A stretch of 64,000 nt of DNA from positions 49,097 to 113,096 of the forward strand of contig CAYWPR010000011.1 of assembly GCA_964460115.1 (NCBI GenBank). Direction: 5' to 3'. This DNA comes from JAEUJZ01 sp964460115 (GTDB lineage: Bacteria > Myxococcota_A > Polyangia > Palsa-1104 > JAEUJZ01). The translations under genes and the position numbers were made by a program. Below are positions 58,588 through 64,000 of this stretch, one piece after another. Every line of letters begins with the position of its first letter. The first letter of the stretch is position 1. The notes under the pieces were generated by a model. The model searched no databases and was not told the origin of the DNA. It saw only the letters and a list, made by a program, of their open reading frames with translations.

Positions 58588-59120
58588 ACCTCGATGACGT
58601 ACTGTGGAGATGCTGGATCGCTGAGCGTATGCCGGCTGGAACAGACTTACCTCTATATTCAGCTGCCCTTGATATTTTGTCAAATGCATACTTCCGAACC
58701 CATAAGGAAGCAGCGGTCACTGGACAGCTCAGCCGAGATGGATTTATAAAATTAATCGAGCCAGAACTGCAAGAAATAGAGAAAAAAATTAATGGGAACA
58801 CAAGGGCTAAGGCTATCATGAATAATATTAAAAACGCTGTTAACATAGGATCCGCTGATCGCATGCGAATATTTTTGAACAACATCAAAATACGACTGAG
58901 TGAATCGGAGAATGATGCACTACGAGCCCGCCATCAAATGGCGCATGACATATTTGACACTTCCGATCATTTTGCGAGGATAAGATCTATAAGACTTCGA
59001 AATACATATAGAACTCTCATCAATCGGATTATTCTTCGATTAGCTGGGTATGATGGAACATATATTGATTACGGCACTGATGGACATCCGCAGAAGCCCA
59101 TCAGTGAGACTGGACAGTAA
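58588..59120 (+). pseudogene. 3' remnant of a HEPN-like gene, cut off by the IS
   Basis: An ATG at 58629 gives 163 residues, but the frame stays open upstream to the IS end, so the original gene was probably longer and lost its 5' part. The sequence is helical and AT-rich compared with the host. It has an R-x4-H motif, Arg101-His102...His106 in ALRARHQMAHDIF, the signature of HEPN RNases, followed by IRLRNTYRTLINRIILRLAGYDGTYIDYGTDG, which resembles the end of Apea-like HEPN proteins. HEPN proteins are often phage-defence or toxin nucleases. The assignment is by motif and pattern, not by a search. Confidence 0.55.
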
Positions 59121-59479
59121 CTAAGGCAATAATGCATCCAAAGAATCCGGCATTCCCGATAAGAAGCGTCTACCCCAGTGACAGCAGGGCTTTTGCTCCT
59201 GACATTTTCCACACACAACCGTCCTTCTAGTGCGGTGACGTTCCGTTTACCGAGCGGTCCACTGTTCTCAGCTAAAACACCACCTCTTAAGACTCCTATT
59301 ACCTGCCGGCACTGAACGCCCCTTTGTGTCTGTCCCGAGCAGTGCCGTAACTCTTGGCTACACGCTTCTACCTCGACGGCGAGGCTTAGCCAGCAAGGTC
59401 TGATTGCTCAGTCGATTCCTGGCGAGCACAGTACAGCCGACAGGCGATCCGTTGTGCTCCCTTAATGGCGACTAAAACC
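59121..59479. other. no gene seen
   Basis: No supported coding frame or RNA gene between the HEPN-like remnant and the hairpin near the right end of the element. Confidence 0.5.
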
Positions 59480-59519
59480 GTTACAAAATTACAGCGACGG
59501 AAATTCGCTGTTTTGTAAC
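59480..59519. repeat. hairpin close to attR
   Basis: GTTACAAAA (59480-59488) pairs with TTTTGTAAC (59511-59519), and CAGCG (59492-59496) with CGCTG (59506-59510), leaving ACGGAAATT as loop. It lies 33 bases before the right core. It could be an integrase arm site, an excisionase site or a terminator. Confidence 0.55.
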
Positions 59520-59552
59520 TCCCCGGCAAGTTTTCCCGTCGGTGCGTGAGTA

Positions 59553-59559
59553 CATCGCG
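59553..59559. other. right attachment site core (attR)
   Basis: CATCGCG again, preceded in the element by TGAGTA. The following base 59560 continues the interrupted Asp codon of the kinase gene (GAC CTC AAG CCC). Confidence 0.85.
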
Positions 59560-59954
59560 ACCTCAAGCCCGGAAACCTGTTTTTGCGCCATGGTCAAATC
59601 GAGCAAGTCACTTTGCTCGACTTCGGAATTGCGCGGCAGACAGAGGTAGTCGCGGCACTGACGCAAACCGGAGAAGCCTTGGGCACGCCTCAGTATATGG
59701 CGCCCGAGCAAGCAAGCGGCCAGCACAACCTCGGTCCTGCTCTGGATATTTTTTCCTTGGGATGCGTGCTATTCGAGTGCTTGGTCGGCGCCTCTCCCTT
59801 TTATAGCGAGCATGCCGCCGCCGTTCTTGGCAAAATCCTTTTTCAGCAAGCCCCGAATCTGCGCCAGCTTCGCCCAAGCTTGCCAGAACCTTTGGAAGCC
59901 CTCCTCGGGCGCATGCTGGCCAAGCAGGCTCTTTGCTCGCTTGCGCGTAGTTGA
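59560..59954 (+). pseudogene. serine/threonine protein kinase, 3' part, also truncated at its end
   Basis: Reads DLKPGNLFLRHGQIEQVTLLDFGIARQTE, then GEALGTPQYMAPEQASGQ and PALDIFSLGCVLFECLVGASPFYSEHAAAVLGKILFQQAPNLRQL, so it holds the catalytic loop, DFG, APE and the rest of the C-lobe in frame with 53225-53642. After PEPLEALLGRMLAKQA the expected subdomain XI (RxP region) is missing and the frame ends at 59954 after seven unrelated residues. A second breakpoint therefore lies near 59.93 kb. Any C-terminal domain is lost. Confidence 0.9.
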
Positions 59955-60371
59955 AAATTGCGATGCCGACGGTTGAACAAATAAAAAAAATTTTTAAGTA
60001 AGTTTTAGTACAAAATTTATTCAATCCGTAACACGGATGGACCAGGTTGGTCCGTGGGGTCTATACGGCGGTTGAGAGGCTTTGCGCCCGACGAAAGAAA
60101 GCGATCAGGCGTCGCAGACTCTACAGATCACTTGGCGCGTCATATGAGCGGCAGGCGTTCACAAGCGGTCGAGCGGTGTCGTAGCTCGGTCGCCGATAGA
60201 TTGGCTGTGCGGCATGGGACTTCGAGCGCGCTTGCAGCGCTTTCCTAAGTCTCGTTATGCTCTACCTGGTTCGGAAGGCGAGATGCGCGACAGGACAGTC
60301 TGTCGTGGTCCCGCCTTCTAGGGAATTCAGAGTGATTCCTATCGCGCCGATGCAGATCTGAATGGTAGCAG
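59955..60371. other. no gene seen; AT-rich junction region
   Basis: Begins with an AT-rich block (59985-60020). It contains a GGACCA-GGT-TGGTCC hairpin (about 60038-60052) and a GACAG...CTGTC hairpin near 60290. No coding frame is supported. It may contain the attachment end of the second accessory segment. Confidence 0.5.
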
Positions 60372-60713
60372 TTAGCGACTGGAGGACGAACCTGGCACTA
60401 AGGGAGTCCGGCGGCGAATGCGACCTTGCTCGCGCAACCAAGCTTCCAAGTCCGCGCGCCGCCAGCGGCGCATGCGTCCACTGCCGGCGCTCATCTGATC
60501 AAGGTCCGCATAGCGGCGGCACTTGGCTACGAATGCGGGCACTCTGAGACCCAGCACACGCGCTGCGCCATGATGGTCCAGCCAGGTGTCTGTATCCCGT
60601 TCGGTCAGTACCTCTAGAAGCGCTTGCTTGATGTGATCGCGTAGAACTTGGGCTACGGCCGGAGCGGTCAGGGCTACTTGTAGCTCCTGGATCAAGTCGA
60701 TCTTTATGGGCAT
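60372..60713 (-). CDS. AlpA/excisionase-like helix-turn-helix protein
   Basis: 113 residues from ATG 60711-60713. The region after residue 45 (TWLDHHGAARVLGLRVPAFVAKCRRYADLDQMSAGSGRMRRWRRADLEAWLREQGR) has the MerR/AlpA-type pattern: a helix with 'AARxLGL', then a wing and 'RWxRxDLEAWL'. AlpA/Xis-like proteins regulate integrases and excision. No integrase is seen beside it inside the window; one may lie beyond the right edge. The host-like GC content suggests that the segment's core came from a related organism. Confidence 0.65.
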   Translation of the reverse strand: MPIKIDLIQELQVALTAPAVAQVLRDHIKQALLEVLTERDTDTWLDHHGAARVLGLRVPAFVAKCRRYADLDQMSAGSGRMRRWRRADLEAWLREQGRIRRRTPLVPGSSSSR

Positions 60714-60816
60714 TCGCCACTCACTGTACCATGCCGGGCCGGCCGGCTCACCGGCTACCGCTGCCTTCCGTGGCGCCACGCAGAGCATGCCGTCTCGCTA
60801 CATGGTGCGCCTTGAC

Positions 60817-60837
60817 CTTACCAATGCCTCCGGTAAG
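60817..60837. promoter_or_regulatory. inverted repeat before the 60881 gene
   Basis: CTTACC (60817-60822) and GGTAAG (60832-60837) form a perfect 6-bp inverted repeat, 44 bases before the next start codon. A related CTTAACGATGGGTAAG follows at about 60855. Possible promoter/operator region. Confidence 0.3.
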
Positions 60838-60880
60838 CCTATTGTTTAGGATCGACTTAACGATGGGTAAGTTGTGAACG

Positions 60881-61591
60881 ATGGAAAGACAAACAACTCC
60901 AGAGATGGACAACTATTCCCATTTTTTGATGGACCCGCACATTCATGAAGTGAGAATGTCTACGTGTCGTGCTTGTGCTTCTAATCTTGAAGAATGTGGA
61001 AAAGTTTTATGGGCCTTTGGATTACCAATGAATAATATGCGCCGTGGACTTGCACTTATAGTACAGATGGGCGGTGCATTGGCGCAAGGTGCCACTTTAG
61101 CTCTTGATGCAGGGAATCAGTATTCTGCCGCTGCCTTGCTAAGGCAGTTTGTAGAAATCGAATATCTCTTGTACTTATTTGGTAAAGATCCTAAGGAGGC
61201 AGAACGGTGGTATTCGGCTTCTCCTGAGGATCTGCGAAAAGTACTTTCGCCCGCTAGCATGCGTAAGCGCTCAAAAGGACGCTTTCAAGATGATGAGTAT
61301 TGGAGTCACTGCGAAATCGGCGGGCATCCCCATCCCAGATCAGGTTTCCTCCTGCCTGAGCATGATTTGCTAGGACGAACTCATTTTATGCATCCACCAA
61401 ATGGGCTATGGGTTGACTTGGGGCAGCATCTCACACGCGCATTCGGATTCCTCGAATTACCCCAAATGCTTCCGTCTTCTATCCCAGTCGTTTCCGGACT
61501 CATTGATGCAGCTAAAGCCAAAATTCATTTTTGGCACAATATAGATTTTTGCGCAAAGCGCAGACAAATACCCCTTTTTGCCCCTCCATAA
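60881..61591 (+). CDS. helical protein of unknown function
   Basis: 236 residues, AT-richer than the host. Helical centre: RGLALIVQMGGALAQGATLALDAGNQYSAAALLRQFVEIEYLLYLFG, then KDPKEAERWYSASPEDLRKVLSP and DDEYWSHCEIGGHPHPRSGFLLPEHD. The stretch 'AALLRQFVEIEYLLYLF...EAERW' and a later HP-rich turn resemble, from memory, DUF5677-type or related HEPN-like helical proteins often seen in defence islands. Two Cys near the N-terminus (RACASNLEEC). Not assigned. A ribosome-binding site is not obvious. Confidence 0.6.
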   Translation: MERQTTPEMDNYSHFLMDPHIHEVRMSTCRACASNLEECGKVLWAFGLPMNNMRRGLALIVQMGGALAQGATLALDAGNQYSAAALLRQFVEIEYLLYLFGKDPKEAERWYSASPEDLRKVLSPASMRKRSKGRFQDDEYWSHCEIGGHPHPRSGFLLPEHDLLGRTHFMHPPNGLWVDLGQHLTRAFGFLELPQMLPSSIPVVSGLIDAAKAKIHFWHNIDFCAKRRQIPLFAPP

Positions 61592-62023
61592 TGGGAGCCA
61601 ACGCCTCATCGTGGCGGCTGGACCTCACGGCTGGTCCATGCTCAGTAGGGGCCGGGGCTACGGTTTCCCCGCACGCACTCCCGCGGCTCGCAGTACCGCT
61701 GAGGTTGCTCAGCGCAGATTTCCTGCACCGCTACCGAATGACATCCTTGACCGCAGGCACGGCCCTATCGTATGGATCTCGTCGAACGAGGCGGAAAGCA
61801 TCCGTAACCTGCCCAGAGTCCGACGATGGATAGGTCAACAGACCGCTTTCTCAAGAGCAACTCTGTCCTTGTCTAAGGGATGGACTGGCCGCCGGAAATC
61901 CGCTAGGATTTTTTAGCATGCTGAAGAAATCGTCTGAGAACCAAATGCTTTTGTCATTAGATCTTGTCGAGGATCGGGCTGGCAATGACGACACCGCTGT
62001 CAGCATCGGAGTATTAATCTATC
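61592..62023. other. no gene seen
   Basis: Several overlapping short frames, none supported. This stretch is host-like in GC, unlike the genes on both sides. It may be old flanking sequence or decayed coding DNA. Confidence 0.5.
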
Positions 62024-63130
62024 ATGATTAAGCGTCTATACATTCATAATTTCCGATGTCTTGAAAACTTCGAGCTTCCAATTGACGGAAAAACATCAAT
62101 TCTTTTAATTGGGAAGAATGGTGTTGGCAAGTCTACAGTTAGTTTTGCCTTGGAAGTGTTTCAATCTATTGCTCGTGGTACTAACAGAGTTGGACAACTC
62201 GTCAAACCTAAAGATCTCAGCCGTGGCAGAGCAGATGTCCCTATACGATTTGAAATCGATGTACTTCTGGAAGAAGTCCTATACCGATATAAATTGGCCC
62301 TTGAATACCCATCAGGATTTAGAGAACTTCGAGTAAAGAGCGAAGAGCTAGCCGTTGATAAAAAAATCATCTATTCGCGTGATAATGCACAAGTATATCT
62401 GCAAAAATCATCGGAACAGCCGGCAAATTTTCGCATTGACTGGCACCTGATCGCGTTACCGCTCATTCAAGAACAATCAGAGAGCGATCCGCTTTCTATA
62501 TTCAAGCGATGGCTCGCTCGCATGCTTATTCTTGCGCCGATTCCAAGCTTGATTTCAGGAGAGTCAACAAGGGAATCCCTAGAGCCTGATCGCACAGCCC
62601 AGAACATGGCGGAGTGGTTCTCAGGGCTCCTCGCTCATTCGCCAGCAAGCTATGCGATAATTGACAATTACCTGAAAGAAATTTTCCACGACTTTTCTGA
62701 CATCAAGAACCCGGTCATTGGAAACGAGGCCAGAAGCTTAAGTGTACAGTTTCGTGTAGGTACTTCAAAACTGTCTCTCCCGTTTGGAGATCTCTCGGAT
62801 GGTGAAAAGTGCTTTTTTATTTGTGCGCTTGTTTTAGCTGCGAATCAAGCATATGGCCCCATCTTCTGTTTCTGGGATGAGCCAGACAGTCATCTATCGA
62901 TATCGGAAGCAGGCCAATTCATTATATCACTTCGCCGCGTATTCGAATCTGGCGGGCAGATCTTGATGACATCTCACAACCCTGAAGCTATCCGCCGCTT
63001 CTCACATGAAAATACGCTTTTCTTATATCGAAGAAGTCACTTAGAACCCACTCAGATTCTAAACGTCGATAAACTCCAACTAAACGACGACCTTGTCGAT
63101 TCGCTTATTCGCGGTGACATTGAACCATGA
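62024..63130 (+). CDS. SMC/OLD-like AAA ATPase (AAA_21 type), candidate defence sensor
   Basis: 368 residues from ATG 62024. The N-terminus RLYIHNFRCLENFELPIDG is the standard OLD/RecF-like start. Walker A is GKNGVGKST (30-38). After an alpha-helical insertion (about 60-250) come the ABC-type signature LSDGEK (257-262), Walker B CFWDEPDSHL (282-291) and the H-loop TSHN (316-319). So it has a complete split ATPase of the SMC/OLD group. The stop overlaps the next gene's start (ATGA), so the two proteins are made together. Known relatives (OLD, GajA, PARIS AriA, Septu PtuA) are anti-phage ATPases. The DNA is AT-richer than the host. Confidence 0.88.
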   Translation: MIKRLYIHNFRCLENFELPIDGKTSILLIGKNGVGKSTVSFALEVFQSIARGTNRVGQLVKPKDLSRGRADVPIRFEIDVLLEEVLYRYKLALEYPSGFRELRVKSEELAVDKKIIYSRDNAQVYLQKSSEQPANFRIDWHLIALPLIQEQSESDPLSIFKRWLARMLILAPIPSLISGESTRESLEPDRTAQNMAEWFSGLLAHSPASYAIIDNYLKEIFHDFSDIKNPVIGNEARSLSVQFRVGTSKLSLPFGDLSDGEKCFFICALVLAANQAYGPIFCFWDEPDSHLSISEAGQFIISLRRVFESGGQILMTSHNPEAIRRFSHENTLFLYRRSHLEPTQILNVDKLQLNDDLVDSLIRGDIEP

Positions 63131-63606
63131 GCGTAAATAATTTCAAACCACACATTTTGGTTCTTCCAGAAGATGACGCAAATCGACAGATTGCCAACGG
63201 TTTTCTATTAGAACCAGGCTTGAAATCTAGAAACATCCAGATCCTGCCTCCTGCCGGTGGATGGCTCGCTGTGATCGAGAAATTTAACAATTCTCATCAG
63301 GTCAATATGTCGAAATACCCTAAGCGTATAATAGTATTTCTTATTGATTCCGATGGGAAACCTGAGCGCGTAGAAGACGTAAAAAAGAAGATTGATGATT
63401 CACTCCGAGAACGAGTCTTTGTCCTCGGGGTGTTCAGCGAGCCAGAAGAACTGAAAAAGAAGCTTGGAAGCTTTGAGACAATCGGAAAAGCGCTTGGCAA
63501 GGATTGTGCTGAAAACACTACTACAGCATGGGATCACGCACTGCTCAAGCACAACTCCGACGAACTAGCCCGATTGATGCCCATCATTAAGCCAATTTTA
63601 TTTTGA
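63127..63606 (+). CDS. small TOPRIM-like protein coupled to the AAA ATPase
   Basis: 159 residues. A TOPRIM-like arrangement is visible: an acidic residue near the N-terminus (HILVLPEDDANRQIANGF, Glu15) and a later D-x-D pair (VFLIDSDGKPERVED, Asp74 and Asp76), each after a hydrophobic strand. This is the metal-binding pattern of TOPRIM nucleases fused to the ATPase in OLD and separate in PARIS (AriB). Here the nuclease-like part is a separate, unusually short protein, coupled by ATGA to the ATPase. The Lys/Arg-rich helix pair and a later HALLKHNSDELARL stretch follow. TOPRIM assignment is by motif; the fold is not proven. Confidence 0.65.
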   Translation: MSVNNFKPHILVLPEDDANRQIANGFLLEPGLKSRNIQILPPAGGWLAVIEKFNNSHQVNMSKYPKRIIVFLIDSDGKPERVEDVKKKIDDSLRERVFVLGVFSEPEELKKKLGSFETIGKALGKDCAENTTTAWDHALLKHNSDELARLMPIIKPILF

Positions 63607-64000
63607 TTAAGTACGGACCTGTGAGAGGATTCTAGGTTGCGACTCGCGGTGATTCGGGGTGCCTGTTGCTTCCAACAGATTATACACCTACCTATTCATC
63701 TGTATTTATCGATGTGGGTGAATACAATTTTGCCTGATAGTCAACACTGCACTGCACTATAATTAACCTAACCGACTTGTGGAATTCGCCCCACCTGCTC
63801 AACCCGGCTAGCTCGTTGAGCTGAAACCCTACCCTGAGCTAACAGTTTCAACTGCCAATTCGGCGGCAGAAATGAGAGAGCAAAGCGGACGCTAGGCCGC
63901 GCGGCGACGGAAGCCAGGGGAACGGGGCGGACGTGATGGGCGGGCGGTGTTGCGCTTCACGTCAAGTTGGACTTTTTCGCATTCCCAAGATTGTAATGGC
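63607..64000. other. no gene seen to the right edge
   Basis: 394 bases without a supported coding frame. The first part is AT-rich (63680-63780); the last about 120 bases return to high GC. A gene may begin or end just beyond the edge. Confidence 0.45.

Larger units (their letters stand above)
53636..59559. mobile_element. 5.9-kb integrative element inserted in the kinase catalytic loop
   Basis: Boundaries come from the split kinase gene and a 7-bp direct repeat, CATCGCG, at 53636-53642 (left) and 59553-59559 (right). Contents, left to right: tyrosine recombinase, two small genes and a Cys-containing open frame on the minus strand; a divergent control region; XRE repressor; Cys-rich secreted protein; a DUF6968-like protein; an IS4-family insertion; a truncated HEPN-like gene; a hairpin near the right end. 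No replication, capsid or conjugation gene is seen, so it is a small integrase-only or satellite-type element that needs help to transfer. Joining right end to left end gives TGAGTAC-ATCGC-GTACCCA, a core with near-inverted 7-bp arms. Confidence 0.9.

Noticed and set aside
53636..59559. tRNA-gene integration site
   Set aside because: No tRNA-like sequence at either end; the ends are kinase codons.
61578..61916. 112-codon frame between the unknown protein and the ATPase
   Set aside because: Overlaps other frames of equal quality, has no recognisable pattern and no clear start; it reads as filler.

Overview
The core of this window (about 1-53.2 kb and the kinase fragment at 59.56-59.95 kb) reads as the chromosome of a Gram-negative, moderately GC-rich bacterium, most likely a myxobacterium-like member of the Myxococcota (former Deltaproteobacteria). 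The reasons are the mix of families: tandem FHA proteins with zinc ribbons, a FrzS/AglZ-like pseudo-receiver plus coiled-coil protein, a Hanks-type serine/threonine kinase, an OmpA-family lipoprotein with thrombospondin-type-3 repeats beside a DUF4398-like lipoprotein, LamB-like and TPR/beta-barrel outer-membrane proteins, GH57/DUF4912 sugar genes, and many lipoproteins. This is inference from gene content; no rRNA or tRNA is present in the window. A 10-base run of N at 44440-44449 shows that this is a scaffolded draft assembly.

Layout. 0-12.7 kb is an export region: a minus-strand two-component system (2641-3396 regulator, 1244-2644 kinase) diverges from a plus-strand RND pump and adaptor (3586-7952). 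The RND pair faces a minus-strand operon tetR-emrB-emrA-tolC (12732-7999), so one outer-membrane factor may serve both pumps. 12.8-25.99 kb holds metabolism and housekeeping genes: ribF with a structured leader, DUF4912 and GH57 branching-enzyme genes, two lipoproteins, lgt, fmt, ltaE and holB. ricT overlaps holB by ATGA. 27.5-41.6 kb is mostly minus strand: two double-FHA proteins, an EF-hand membrane protein, rimI, the FrzS/AglZ-like protein, a CDF transporter, a methyltransferase with a very long acidic N-terminus, psd, and murA with Asp in place of the usual catalytic Cys. 41.7-52.9 kb holds envelope and transport genes: a LamB-like porin, a lipoprotein and an Eat-like permease crossing the N gap, an rRNA methyltransferase, a MatC-like carrier, and the DUF4398/OmpA/TPR-barrel cluster. 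Many neighbouring genes overlap by 4 bases (ATGA, GTGA or TTGA), which suggests widespread translational coupling.

The right 11 kb is accessory DNA. A protein-kinase gene starting at 53225 is cut exactly inside its catalytic-loop codons. The 5' part ends at ...IIHR and the 3' part resumes at DLKPGN at 59560. Between them lies a 5.9-kb integrative element flanked by the 7-bp direct repeat CATCGCG (53636-53642 and 59553-59559). It carries a complete tyrosine recombinase, a leftward operon, a divergent XRE repressor with matching TTCGCTA operators, two small cargo genes, and an IS4-family insertion that appears to have truncated a HEPN-like gene. The kinase 3' fragment is itself broken near 59.93 kb. 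From there to the end of the window lies a second, AT-richer segment with an AlpA/excisionase-like gene, an unknown helical protein, and a translationally coupled pair: an SMC/OLD-like AAA ATPase and a small TOPRIM-like protein. The pair is a good candidate for a split OLD/PARIS-like defence system. The kinase-targeting element and this ATPase/TOPRIM pair are the two most interesting objects in the window.
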